From NCBI RefSeq assembly GCF_000012745.1, contig NC_007404.1, positions 434,001-498,000 of the forward strand: a stretch of 64,000 bases of DNA, read 5' to 3'. The stretch is from Thiobacillus denitrificans ATCC 25259 (GTDB taxonomy: Bacteria > Pseudomonadota > Gammaproteobacteria > Burkholderiales > Thiobacillaceae). Under the pieces are notes generated by a model that saw only the letters and a list, made by a program, of their open reading frames with translations, was not told the DNA's origin and ran no database searches. Below are positions 31,875 through 39,901 of the stretch, piece after piece (position 1 is the stretch's first letter; every line of letters begins with the position of its first letter). Both the position numbers and the translations under genes were made by a program.

Positions 31875-33061
31875 CCCCGCGCGGTCCCTGGTCGCGGCTG
31901 TTTTTTCGCCGCGTCGACATGGTTTCGGGCAACCACCTGCGGCTGTTGCAGAGCGGGGCCGACTACTTCCCTGCGCTGATCGCCGCGTTCGACGCCGCCC
32001 GCGCCGAAATCTATCTTGAAACCTATATCTTCAACGCCGACTCGACGGCCGAGGCCGTGCGCGACGCGCTCGTTCGCGCCGCGCAGCGCGGCGTGCAGGT
32101 GCGCGTCCTGATCGACGCGATCGGTTCGCGTGAACTGCCTGCCGCGTGGCTGGAAGCACTGAAGACGGCGGGCGTCGCCGTCCTCAAGTACCGGCCGCTG
32201 GTCACCGGCTGGCGCTCGAATCCGAAAAGTCTGCGCCGATTGCACCGCAAGGTCGCGGTCGTCGACGCGCGCATCGCTTTTGTCGGCGGCATGAATCTGC
32301 TCGACGATTTCGAGCCGATTCGCTTTCCTGTCGCGCGTTTCGACTTCAGCGTCGAAGTGCAGGGGCCGCTGATCGTGGCGATCCATCAAAGTGTGCACCA
32401 CCTGTGGCGTCTGGTCGCCTTGAGCCAACTGCAGCCAATCGACCGCAAGCATTCGGTTCACCCTTCCTGGCCGACCGACGGCCGCGTCCGCGCGGCTTTC
32501 GTGACGCGCGACAGCTTTGCCCATCGGCGTGACATCGAGCGCAGCTACCTGACGGCGCTTGCGCTCGCGCGCAGCGACATCCTGATTGCGAACGCCTATT
32601 TTCTGCCCGGCAACCGCTTCCGCAAGCTGCTGAAAAAAGCCGCGGCGCGTGGGGTGCGCGTGCAGCTGCTCGTGCAGGGGCATACCGACCATCCTTTTTT
32701 TCAGGCGGCGTCGCGCGCGCTCTACCAGGATCTTCTAGTCGCCGGCGTCAGCATCCGCGAGTATCAGGCGAGCGAGTTGCACGCCAAGGTCGCGGTCGTC
32801 GATGACCACTGGGCGACGGTCGGGTCGAGCAACATCGACCCGTTCAGTCTGATGCTCGCGCGCGAGGCGAACATCGTCGTCGACGACGTGGGGTTCGCCG
32901 CCGACCTGCGCGAGCGCCTGCAGCGCGCGGTGGACGAATCGGCCGCGCTCAGTGCCGCCGACTGGAAGATCCGTCCCTGGCGCCAGCGCCTGGCCTCGCG
33001 GCTTGCCTACGGGCTCGTGCGCTTTCTGCTTGGCGTCGCGCGGCTCGGGCGCTGGCTGTAA
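31871..33061 (+). CDS. clsB: Cardiolipin synthase B
   Basis: This phospholipase D family enzyme makes cardiolipin from phosphatidylglycerol or related donors at the inner membrane. The 396-residue product has two HKD motifs: HRKVAVVDARIAFVGGMN near residue 125 and HAKVAVVDDHWATVGSSN near residue 300. It lacks the N-terminal membrane helices of ClsA, as ClsB does. It is translationally coupled to the endonuclease gene by ATGA. Confidence 0.92.
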   Translation: MTPRGPWSRLFFRRVDMVSGNHLRLLQSGADYFPALIAAFDAARAEIYLETYIFNADSTAEAVRDALVRAAQRGVQVRVLIDAIGSRELPAAWLEALKTAGVAVLKYRPLVTGWRSNPKSLRRLHRKVAVVDARIAFVGGMNLLDDFEPIRFPVARFDFSVEVQGPLIVAIHQSVHHLWRLVALSQLQPIDRKHSVHPSWPTDGRVRAAFVTRDSFAHRRDIERSYLTALALARSDILIANAYFLPGNRFRKLLKKAAARGVRVQLLVQGHTDHPFFQAASRALYQDLLVAGVSIREYQASELHAKVAVVDDHWATVGSSNIDPFSLMLAREANIVVDDVGFAADLRERLQRAVDESAALSAADWKIRPWRQRLASRLAYGLVRFLLGVARLGRWL

Positions 33062-33136
33062 CGCTGTCGTCCCAGCCGGGTTGCGTCGGGGGCGAGGCGC
33101 TGTAGCAGCAGCGTCGCCAGCATGGCGCAAGCCGCG

Positions 33137-33985
33137 TCAGAGCTTCGCCGCCTCGAATGTATCGCATTGCCCCGGGTCGCCTGTCTGCATGCCGCGCGCG
33201 AACCAGCGCATGCGCTGTTCCGACGCGCCGTGCGTGAAGGATTCGGGCACGACCGTGCCACGCGTCTGCCGTTGCAGGCGGTCGTCGCCGACCCCGGCCG
33301 CAGCGGCCAGCGCCTCTTCCGCATCACCCGGTTCGAGCACCTGACGCGTCTTGTCGGCGTGATGCGCCCAGACGCCGGCGAAACAGTCGGCCTGCAATTC
33401 CATGCGCACCTGCATCGCGTTGCCCGCGGCCTCGCCGGAGCGCTGACGCGCGGCGTGTACCTGCTGCGAGACGCCGAGCAGCGTCTGCACGTGGTGGCCG
33501 ACCTCGTGGGCGACGACGTAGGCCTGGGCGAAATCGCCCGGTGCGTCGTGGCGCTGCGCGAGATCGTCGAAGAAGCTCATGTCGAGATAGAGCTTCTGGT
33601 CGCCCGGGCAGTAAAAAGGCCCCATCGCCGCTTCGGCAAACCCGCACGCCGACTGCACCGCACCCGAAAACAGCACCAGCGTCGGTTGCCGATATGGCTG
33701 GCCCGACTGCTGGAACAACGTGCCCCACACATCCTCCGTGTCGGCGAGCACGACGGACATGAATTCCTTGAGTCGCTCCTCCTCGGGCGACTGCGCGACC
33801 TGCTGCTCGGTCGCCGCCGGCCCGCCCACCTGGTTGAGCACCACCGACGGGTCGACGCCGAAATACATCGCGACGAGCGCGAGCACGATCGCGCCGATCC
33901 CGCCGCCGGCCAGCCCGCGGCCGCCGATCCGCATGCCGCGCCGATCTTCGATGTTGCTGCTGCGTCGTCCGCGTTCCCAGCGCAT
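33137..33985 (-). CDS. Neutral zinc metallopeptidase, YpfJ family
   Basis: The 282-residue product has an arginine-rich start (MRWERGRRSSNIEDRRG), one membrane helix (GGIGAIVLALVAMYFGV), and the catalytic HEVGHHVQ motif near residue 180. It ends with RWFARGMQTGDPGQCDTF. The family (PF04228) is predicted to be a membrane-anchored peptidase facing the periplasm; substrates are unknown. ATG at 33985 is chosen since the family begins with the short RWxxxRxSxNIEDRR region. The frame upstream to 34132 has no such similarity. Confidence 0.88.
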   Translation of the reverse strand: MRWERGRRSSNIEDRRGMRIGGRGLAGGGIGAIVLALVAMYFGVDPSVVLNQVGGPAATEQQVAQSPEEERLKEFMSVVLADTEDVWGTLFQQSGQPYRQPTLVLFSGAVQSACGFAEAAMGPFYCPGDQKLYLDMSFFDDLAQRHDAPGDFAQAYVVAHEVGHHVQTLLGVSQQVHAARQRSGEAAGNAMQVRMELQADCFAGVWAHHADKTRQVLEPGDAEEALAAAAGVGDDRLQRQTRGTVVPESFTHGASEQRMRWFARGMQTGDPGQCDTFEAAKL

Positions 33986-34095
33986 GGCGGTTTCCTCAAG
34001 AGGTACACCCGCTTCATTGTAGCCAGCACCCCGGGAGCGGCGCAGTCGCCGGAATGGCGACGGGCCTAGCCCGCGGGGGCCCGCTGAGGTGCAAC

Positions 34096-34152
34096 AAAAC
34101 AACACTTTTTTCGCCGGCAGCGTAAAAAACAACAGCTTTTCTTGCCGGGCTG
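34096..34152 (+). repeat. Two imperfect direct repeats upstream of the porin gene
   Basis: AAAACAACACTTTTTTCGCC from 34096 and AAAACAACAGCTTTTCTTGC from 34126 share their first 9 bases and a similar T-rich and GCCGG tail. They are 30 bp apart, about three helical turns. The second overlaps the candidate -35 of the porin promoter, so they may be binding sites for a regulator. Confidence 0.5.
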
Positions 34153-34169
34153 AAGCGAGTCTGGATAAT
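34142..34169 (+). promoter_or_regulatory. Candidate porin promoter
   Basis: TTGCCG at 34142-34147, a 16-bp spacer and GATAAT at 34164-34169. It predicts a leader of about 80 nt before the porin ATG, which has AGGAG 7 nt upstream. Confidence 0.5.
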
Positions 34170-34254
34170 CGACCTCGTCCATCAAGCGCCTTGCATGTCG
34201 GACAGCTCTGCAGAGCTTCAATCGGTTTTATTTTTCTTTATTAGGAGAAAAGCA

Positions 34255-35343
34255 ATGAAAAAATCCCTGATCGCCCTGGCCGTCGCCAGCGCCGTCTCCG
34301 CCCCGGCTTTCGCGGCCACCAGCAACGTCGACGTCTACGGCGTGCTGAACTTCGCCGTCGCGAGCATCGATTCCGACACCGGCACCGAAGATCGCCAGCT
34401 CTCGCTTGCTTCCCAGAACAGCCGCATCGGCTTCAAGGGCGCCGAAGACCTCGGCGGCGGCCTGTCCGCGATCTGGCAGATCGAGTCGACCGTTTTTCTG
34501 GACGAAAGCGGCGGCCCCTTCGCGACCCGCAACACCTTCGTCGGCCTCAAGGGCGGTTTCGGTAGCGTTCTGCTCGGCCGTCACGACACCCCGGTCAAGA
34601 TGCTGCGCGGCAAGGTCGACAACTTCGGCGACACCCTGGCCGACTCGCGCAACCTGCTGGGCGCGAACGCCGTTTCTGGCTCGTCCTCCTATGATCTGCG
34701 TCCCAACAATACCGTGGTTTACATTTCCCCGAACCTCAGCGGCCTGACCCTGATGGCAGCCTACACTGCCGATCACGGCGTTTCTGGTGCGAGCGCAACC
34801 TTCCCCAGCTGCGTGGCCGGTGCGGATTGTAACGATCGCGACGGCTACAGCGTGTCCGCCGACTACGCCAACGGTCCCCTGATGCTGGGTCTGGGCTATG
34901 AGCGTCACAACACGCTGATCAATGCGACCAACGACGAAATCGACCGCAGCATCTGGCGCGCCGTCGCCGGCTTCAACATCGCCGATTTCAAGCTGGGCGC
35001 GGTGTACGAGCGCGCGTCGGGCGACGCCGCACTGGCGTCCGACGATCGCAACGGCTGGGGCCTGTTCGCCAACTACGCGCTGGGCAACGTCGTCCTCAAG
35101 GCCAACTACCTCACGGTCGGCGACTATGAGGGTGTGAACGACAGCGGCGCCAAGCAGTACACCGTCGGCGTCGACTACAACCTGTCCAAGCGTACGACCG
35201 CCTCCCTGTTCTACGCGCAGATCAAGAACGACACGAACGCCGGATTCGACATCGGCCGCGCCCAGGGCGTGAGCGACTCGACCACTGTCGCAAATGGCGC
35301 GGATCCTTCGACCTTCGGCCTCGGCCTGAAGCACTCCTTCTGA
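34255..35343 (+). CDS. Gram-negative general porin
   Basis: This is an outer membrane trimeric porin of the betaproteobacterial type. The 362-residue product has a signal peptide MKKSLIALAVASAVSAPAFA, an N-terminal strand SNVDVYGVLNFAVAS, the conserved RIGFKGAEDLGGGLSAIWQIE, and GRHDTPVKML in the constriction-loop region. It ends on FGLGLKHSF, with the terminal phenylalanine needed for outer membrane assembly. It is monocistronic with its own promoter and terminator. The upstream T-rich repeats suggest regulation. Confidence 0.95.
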   Translation: MKKSLIALAVASAVSAPAFAATSNVDVYGVLNFAVASIDSDTGTEDRQLSLASQNSRIGFKGAEDLGGGLSAIWQIESTVFLDESGGPFATRNTFVGLKGGFGSVLLGRHDTPVKMLRGKVDNFGDTLADSRNLLGANAVSGSSSYDLRPNNTVVYISPNLSGLTLMAAYTADHGVSGASATFPSCVAGADCNDRDGYSVSADYANGPLMLGLGYERHNTLINATNDEIDRSIWRAVAGFNIADFKLGAVYERASGDAALASDDRNGWGLFANYALGNVVLKANYLTVGDYEGVNDSGAKQYTVGVDYNLSKRTTASLFYAQIKNDTNAGFDIGRAQGVSDSTTVANGADPSTFGLGLKHSF

Positions 35344-35384
35344 TTCAACGCCGGGGCAACCCGGTTAGAAAGACGAAGTTTAAG

Positions 35385-35408
35385 CGGGCTCCTTCGGGGG
35401 CCCGTTTT
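35385..35408 (+). terminator. Porin terminator
   Basis: Stem CGGGCTCC/GGGGCCCG (one T-G pair) with a TTCG loop, followed by TTTT then GTTATT. It begins 42 bp after the porin stop codon. Confidence 0.85.
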
Positions 35409-35429
35409 GTTATTGCCTGCCGATGCCGT

Positions 35430-35549
35430 TTACGCCACCTTCACCTCCAAGTCGTGCATGATCTCGGCGACCTTGCCGAGCAAGATCGACGCCGAACAAT
35501 AGTTGTCGGCGGAGAGCTTTACGACCGCTCACGCGATTGGATCGAGCGA
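35430..35549 (-). pseudogene. Remnant of the 3' end of an osmC-family gene
   Basis: On the minus strand 40 codons align with the C-terminus of the intact osmC-family gene at 36086-36502. The remnant reads SLDP, a stretch with an in-frame TGA, then KLSADNYCSASILLGKVAEI and HDLEVKVA before its stop. The matching intact part is KLSAEKYCSASIMLGKTAEI. It keeps the second conserved cysteine but has lost about 100 N-terminal codons, and is one codon short near the TGA. Hand identity is roughly 70-75 percent in DNA, so this is an old paralog, not a recent copy. Confidence 0.75.
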
Positions 35550-35604
35550 CGCGGATGGTCGTCTGTGGCCGATGAAACGCTTCTTTGTTTGTTACACTGG
35601 GGAA

Positions 35605-35841
35605 GTGAAATTCACACAGTATTTTCTGTCCATGCGGCAACGGCCGGACAGGGCCTCGATCCAACTGGAGTGGATTCAGTATGTGATCGATCACCCCGAG
35701 CGGGAGGTGATTCAGTCCGATGGGCGAATTCGCCGTTGGGCATCCATAGCGGAGGTCGAAGGCCGTTACCTGCGCGTGATTCTTCTACCGGACCGGGAAA
35801 CCGTCCACAACGCATTTTTCGATCGGAGATTCGTGCCATGA
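35605..35841 (+). CDS. Small protein, toxin-like partner of a DUF2283 gene
   Basis: The 78-residue product starts VKFTQYFLSMRQRPDR (GTG) and has EVIQSDGRIRRWASI then RYLRVILLPDRETVHNAFFDRRF. From memory this is a common small bacterial family always paired with a DUF2283 protein; the fold may be RelE/DUF4258-like, which is inference. An in-frame ATG at 35572 would add 11 residues unlike the family. Its stop overlaps the next start (ATGA). The pair sits where the 5' part of an osmC paralog is missing. Confidence 0.65.
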   Translation: MKFTQYFLSMRQRPDRASIQLEWIQYVIDHPEREVIQSDGRIRRWASIAEVEGRYLRVILLPDRETVHNAFFDRRFVP

Positions 35842-36035
35842 AGATCAAATATTTCCAGGATACCGACACGCTTTATATCGAGTTCAAATCGACCCCGGTG
35901 AGCGAAAGCAGGGATCTGGATGAGAACACCCTGCTTGACCTGGACGCGGATGGAAATGTGTGTGGCATCACGGTCGAACATGCGCGCGATCGGGCCGATA
36001 TTCCGAAATTTTCTTTCGAGCAAATCGCAGCGTAG
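35838..36035 (+). CDS. DUF2283 domain protein, antitoxin-like
   Basis: The 65-residue product MKIKYFQDTDTLYIEFKS then LDLDADGNVCGITVEHA fits DUF2283, a small beta-rich family found next to toxin-like genes. The ATG overlaps the stop of the upstream gene, so the two are translationally coupled. Toxin-antitoxin function for this pair is inferred from size, order and coupling; I know of no proof. A terminator-like hairpin follows at 36058. Confidence 0.75.
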   Translation: MKIKYFQDTDTLYIEFKSTPVSESRDLDENTLLDLDADGNVCGITVEHARDRADIPKFSFEQIAA

Positions 36036-36057
36036 CGATTGCTGCTCGGTGACGACG

Positions 36058-36077
36058 ACGGGCGCTTCCGCGCCCGT
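36058..36077. terminator. Hairpin between the DUF2283 gene and osmC-family gene
   Basis: A perfect 8-bp stem ACGGGCGC/GCGCCCGT with loop TTCC lies between two convergent genes. The T-tract is short (TTTG), so it is a modest terminator that may serve both sides. Confidence 0.55.
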
Positions 36078-36085
36078 TTGCATTT

Positions 36086-36502
36086 CTAAGCTTCCACTAC
36101 CTCGAAATCGTGCGTGATCTCGGCAGTCTTTCCGAGCATGATCGACGCCGAGCAGTATTTCTCGGCCGAGAGCTTGACTGCCTGCTCGACGCGCTTGGGA
36201 TCGAGCGATTTGCCGGTGACGGTGAAGTGCACGTGAATGCGCGTGAATACCTTGGGATCGGTCGGCGCGCGCTCGGCGTCGATGTCCGCGACGCAGTCGC
36301 TCACCTGTTGCCGGCCCTTGCGCAGAATGTGGACGACGTCGAAAGACGAGCAGCCGCCGAGACCCAGCAGCAGCATTTCCATCGGCCGCACGCCGAGGTT
36401 CTTGCCGCCTGAATCGGGCGAGCCGTCCATCACGACGGTGTGGCCGGATTCGCTCTGGCCGGCAAAGCTGACGCCTTCGATGAGTTTGACGCGGGCTTTC
36501 AT
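36086..36502 (-). CDS. OsmC/YhfA-family protein
   Basis: OsmC-family proteins are small dimeric thiol peroxidases or their non-catalytic relatives. The 138-residue product has both conserved cysteines, Cys51 in LGLGGCSSFDVV and Cys117 in AEKYCSAS. It looks closest to the YhfA subgroup. It is probably monocistronic, with GGACCCC-type sequence and little Shine-Dalgarno upstream. A decayed paralog of its 3' end lies 550 bp away. Confidence 0.88.
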   Translation of the reverse strand: MKARVKLIEGVSFAGQSESGHTVVMDGSPDSGGKNLGVRPMEMLLLGLGGCSSFDVVHILRKGRQQVSDCVADIDAERAPTDPKVFTRIHVHFTVTGKSLDPKRVEQAVKLSAEKYCSASIMLGKTAEITHDFEVVEA

Positions 36503-36560
36503 GGGGTCCTCGGGTGGATGGGTTCAGTGTGTGAAGCAGCCCTCTGCGTGAACAGCGCTG

Positions 36561-37316
36561 CTAGAAATTCGAGCGGAGTTTGTACCACAGAATGCCCAGC
36601 CATTCGTGCAAGGCGAAGCTGCTGTCGCGCAGACCCGCCGGCGTCGGCAGCAGATCGAGAATGCGGTCGAGGTCGGTGCTGGCGAACTGGATGCCGGCGG
36701 GGATGACTTCGAGTTCTTGCGCCTCGAACAGCGGCACCGCACGGCGCAGGTGCCAGGCGTGGGTGACGAGCGCAATGCGATGGACGCCACTCTTTTTGAG
36801 CAGCGGCGCGGACAAGCGCGCGTTGTCCCAGGTCGTGAGCGCGGCGTCCTCGACCCAGCGGGGTTCGATCCCGTAGTCGTCGCGCAAGACTTGGGCGAGG
36901 ATCTGGCCTTCGGCGAGCGTTCCGCCGCCGGGGTTGCCGCCGGTGACGAGCAGCGGCAGGCCGGTCGCGCGGTGTAGCCGAACTGCGTAGCGCAGGCGTT
37001 CGAGGCTGATGCCGTTGAGCGTGTCGCCGCCGTATTCGCGCGACGCCATGCGTCGGCCGCCGCTCAAAACGACGATTGCGTCGGCCTGCAATCGTGCAGG
37101 GTCCACCGGCACGCTGATCTCGAGGCTCTTGAGCAGCAGCCCGCCGACCCAGGGGGTGGACAGGGCGTAGAGCGCGGCGGTCGATACAAGGATCAGCGAC
37201 ATGGCAAGACGGGGGTTACGGCGGCGAATGGCGATGCCGGCGCCGAGCACGATCACGAGCGAAAGCGGCGGCAACAGCGCAATGGCGATCAGGTCGGTGG
37301 CGAGCCAGGCTGTCAT
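36561..37316 (-). CDS. YdcF/ElyC family protein (DUF218)
   Basis: The 251-residue product has two N-terminal membrane helices ([20 protein letters not shown] and [16 protein letters not shown]). A DUF218 domain follows with [37 protein letters not shown] and [14 protein letters not shown]. Relatives include ElyC and SanA, which affect envelope integrity and peptidoglycan precursor use; the exact reaction is unresolved. It diverges from the rplM-rpsI operon. Confidence 0.88.
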
Positions 37317-37361
37317 GGCGCCGATTGTATGCGAGGTGGCCGCGCGACTTGCATCCGGCGT

Positions 37362-37391
37362 TTGACTTTGCGCGGGCGCCGCGGTTAAAAT
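37362..37391 (+). promoter_or_regulatory. Promoter of rplM-rpsI
   Basis: TTGACT at 37362-37367, an 18-bp spacer and TAAAAT at 37386-37391. The leader carries a small stem CCTCT/AGAGG (37412-37416 with 37421-37425) just before the rplM start. A site for L13 autoregulation is conceivable but unproven. Confidence 0.6.
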
Positions 37392-37432
37392 GCCCGGCTT
37401 TCCGAGAATGTCCTCTGTGCAGAGGTTGGGTC

Positions 37433-37879
37433 ATGAAAACCTTTTCCGCTAAATCGCATGAAGTCAAACGCGACTGGTTCGTGGTTGACGCTGATAACAA
37501 AGTGCTGGGCCGCCTCGCGTCCGAGATCGCGCGCCGTCTGCGTGGCAAGCACAAGCCGGAGTTCACCCCGCACGTCGACACCGGCGATTACATCGTTGTC
37601 GTCAATGCGAGCAAGATGGTCGTGACCGGCAACAAGGGCCTCGACAAGAAATACTATCGCCACTCGGGCTATCCCGGCGGTATCTACGAGACCAACTTCG
37701 ACAAGATGCAGGCGCGCTTTCCGGGCCGTGCACTGGAAAAGGCGGTCAAGGGCATGCTCCCCAAGGGCCCGCTCGGCTATGCCATGATCAAGAAAATGAA
37801 AATCTACGCGGGCGCGGACCATCCGCACGAGGCGCAACAGCCCAAGCCCCTCGACATCAATGTTAAGGCTGCATCATGA
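37433..37879 (+). CDS. rplM: 50S ribosomal protein L13
   Basis: L13 is an early 50S assembly protein. The 148-residue product begins [20 protein letters not shown] and has the conserved [25 protein letters not shown] and GMLPKGPLG. It is a few residues longer than the 142 of E. coli at the C-terminus. Its stop overlaps the rpsI start (ATGA), the standard pair. Confidence 0.98.
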
Positions 37880-38268
37880 TCGGTAACTACAACTATGGTA
37901 CGGGTCGTCGCAAATCGTCGGTCGCCCGCGTGTTCATCAAGGCCGGCAGCGGCAAGATCGTCGTCAACGACAAGCCCGTCGACGAGTATTTTTCGCGCGA
38001 GACCGGTCGCATGATCGTGCGTCAGCCCCTCGTCCTGACCGACAACCTCAATCGCTTCGACATCATGGTCAACGTCGCCGGTGGCGGCGAATCCGGCCAG
38101 GCCGGTGCGGTTCGCCATGGCATCACCCGTGCGCTGATCGATCTCGACGCCGGAATGAAGCCGACGCTGAAGGCAGCCGGCCTCGTCACCCGCGACGCCC
38201 GCGAAGTCGAGCGGAAGAAGGTCGGCTTCCACAAGGCCCGTCGCCGCAAGCAGTTCTCGAAGCGCTGA
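37876..38268 (+). CDS. rpsI: 30S ribosomal protein S9
   Basis: S9 reaches the P-site tRNA with its C-terminal tail. The 130-residue product has [15 protein letters not shown], the [15 protein letters not shown] segment, and ends in the canonical [11 protein letters not shown]. It is coupled to rplM and followed by a strong terminator 16 bp later. Confidence 0.98.
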
Positions 38269-38283
38269 TCGCTTCGGCGCCCG

Positions 38284-38316
38284 AAAAAAGCCGCCCCGAA
38301 CCGGGCGGCTTTTTTT
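38284..38316 (+). terminator. Terminator of rplM-rpsI
   Basis: AAAAAAGCCGCCC and GGGCGGCTTTTTTT form a 7-bp GC stem extended by A-T pairs, ending in a T-run. The T-run overlaps the candidate -35 of the argC promoter. Confidence 0.9.
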
Positions 38317-38344
38317 GTGCCCGGGCGAGCGGCTACCTTACAAT
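38315..38344 (+). promoter_or_regulatory. Candidate argC promoter
   Basis: TTGTGC at 38315-38320, an 18-bp spacer and TACAAT at 38339-38344, 28 bp before the argC ATG. The -35 falls in the tail of the rpsI terminator. Confidence 0.45.
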
Positions 38345-38372
38345 TACTCATCCATCGCAAGGAAGTTTCACC

Positions 38373-39401
38373 ATGATCAAGGTCGGAATTGTGGGCGGCA
38401 CGGGTTATACGGGCGTCGAGTTGCTGCGACTACTGGCGCGTCACCCCGAGGTCGAATTGAAGGCGATCACCTCGCGCAAGGAGGCTGGCATGCCGGTCGC
38501 CGACATGTTTCCCAATCTTCGCGGCCGGGTGGGTCTGGCTTTTTCCACACCCGAGGAAGCAGGGCTCGAGACGTGCGACGTCGTGTTCTTCGCCACGCCC
38601 AATGGGGTGGCGATGCAACAGACGCGTGCGCTGCTCGACGCTGGCGTCAAGGTGATCGATCTGGCCGCCGACTTCCGCATCAAGGACGTCGCCGAGTGGC
38701 AGAAGTGGTACAAGATGGAGCACGCCTGCCCCGACCTGGTCGACGAGGCGGTCTATGGTCTGCCCGAGATCAACCGCGACAAGATCAAGGCGGCACGCCT
38801 GATCGCCAACCCCGGTTGCTACCCGACTGCGGTGCAGCTCGGGTTTCTGCCGCTTCTGGAAGCAGGCGTCGCCGAAACCGGTACCCTCATCGCCGACGCC
38901 AAGTCCGGCGTGTCGGGGGCGGGCCGCAAGGCCGAGACCCATATCCTCTTCGCCGAGGCGGCCGACAACTTCAAGGCCTACGCGGTCGGCGGCCACCGTC
39001 ATTGGCCGGAAATCAAGCAGGGGCTGGAGATTTTTGCAGGCGGACCTGTGGGTTTTACCTTCGTGCCGCACCTGACGCCGCTCATCCGCGGTATCCACGC
39101 CACGCTCTACGCCAGGGTGAGCGCGGACGTCGACCTGCAGGCCTTGTACGAGAAGCGTTACACGGACGAGGCTTTCGTCGATGTCATGCCGGCCGGTGCC
39201 TGCCCGGAGACCCGCTCGGTCCGTGGGGCGAACGTCTGCCGCATCGCCGTGCACCGCCAGCAGGGAAGCGACATGGTGATCGTGCTGTCTGTGATCGACA
39301 ACCTGGTCAAAGGCGCCGCGGGGCAGGCGGTGCAGAACATGAACATCCTGTTCGGGCTGGCCGAGGATACGGCGCTGTCGGACGTCGGCATGCTCCCCTG
39401 A
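38373..39401 (+). CDS. argC: N-acetyl-gamma-glutamyl-phosphate reductase
   Basis: ArgC reduces N-acetylglutamyl phosphate to the semialdehyde with NADPH in arginine synthesis. The 342-residue product has the NADP-binding start [19 protein letters not shown], the catalytic cysteine in [13 protein letters not shown], and the substrate-binding segment [16 protein letters not shown] precedes the start. It is separated from erpA by 91 bp that contain a strong promoter. Confidence 0.97.
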   Translation: MIKVGIVGGTGYTGVELLRLLARHPEVELKAITSRKEAGMPVADMFPNLRGRVGLAFSTPEEAGLETCDVVFFATPNGVAMQQTRALLDAGVKVIDLAADFRIKDVAEWQKWYKMEHACPDLVDEAVYGLPEINRDKIKAARLIANPGCYPTAVQLGFLPLLEAGVAETGTLIADAKSGVSGAGRKAETHILFAEAADNFKAYAVGGHRHWPEIKQGLEIFAGGPVGFTFVPHLTPLIRGIHATLYARVSADVDLQALYEKRYTDEAFVDVMPAGACPETRSVRGANVCRIAVHRQQGSDMVIVLSVIDNLVKGAAGQAVQNMNILFGLAEDTALSDVGMLP

Positions 39402-39435
39402 GCGCGGAACTCCGCGGCCCGCTCAGGGTCTTTGC

Positions 39436-39463
39436 TTGACGCAAGACGGGTGAAGCGGATAAT
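39436..39463 (+). promoter_or_regulatory. Promoter of erpA
   Basis: TTGACG at 39436-39441, a 16-bp spacer and GATAAT at 39458-39463, 29 bp before the erpA ATG. It is close to consensus at both boxes. Confidence 0.65.
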
Positions 39464-39492
39464 CACCCCACACTTTTTCAAGGAGCATCACC

Positions 39493-39843
39493 ATGAATGC
39501 AACCACCGAGATGGAATCCCCGCTCGTCTTCACCGACAGCGCCGCAAGCAAAGTCAAAAGCCTGATCGACGAGGAGGGTAACCCTGACCTCAAGCTGCGC
39601 GTGTTCGTGTCGGGCGGCGGCTGCTCGGGCTTTCAGTACGGCTTCACCTTCGACGAAGCACAAAACGCCGACGATACCGTTATGGTGAAAAACGGCGTGA
39701 CCCTGCTCGTCGATTCGATGAGCTTCCAGTATCTGGTCGGCGCCGAAATCGACTATTCGGAAGGCCTCGAAGGCGCGCAGTTCGTGATCAAGAACCCGAA
39801 CGCCACGACCACCTGCGGCTGCGGCTCGTCCTTCTCGGCCTGA
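39493..39843 (+). CDS. erpA: Iron-sulfur cluster insertion protein ErpA
   Basis: ErpA is an A-type carrier that delivers Fe-S clusters to target enzymes, among them those of isoprenoid synthesis. The 116-residue product has the three cluster-ligand cysteines, Cys44 in [11 protein letters not shown] and Cys108/Cys110 in [15 protein letters not shown] precedes the start. The gene has its own promoter and terminator and sits between argC and anmK. Confidence 0.95.
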   Translation: MNATTEMESPLVFTDSAASKVKSLIDEEGNPDLKLRVFVSGGGCSGFQYGFTFDEAQNADDTVMVKNGVTLLVDSMSFQYLVGAEIDYSEGLEGAQFVIKNPNATTTCGCGSSFSA

Positions 39844-39862
39844 GGCGCTGCGCGCCCGGCAG

Positions 39863-39886
39863 AAAGCGGCTTCGGCCGCTTTTTTC
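39863..39886 (+). terminator. Terminator of erpA
   Basis: AAAGCGGC/GCCGCTTT stem with a TTCG loop and a T6 tail, 20 bp after the erpA stop. It also lies just beyond the end of the convergent anmK gene. Confidence 0.85.
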
Positions 39887-39901
39887 GTTTCCGGTCCGGC
39901 T

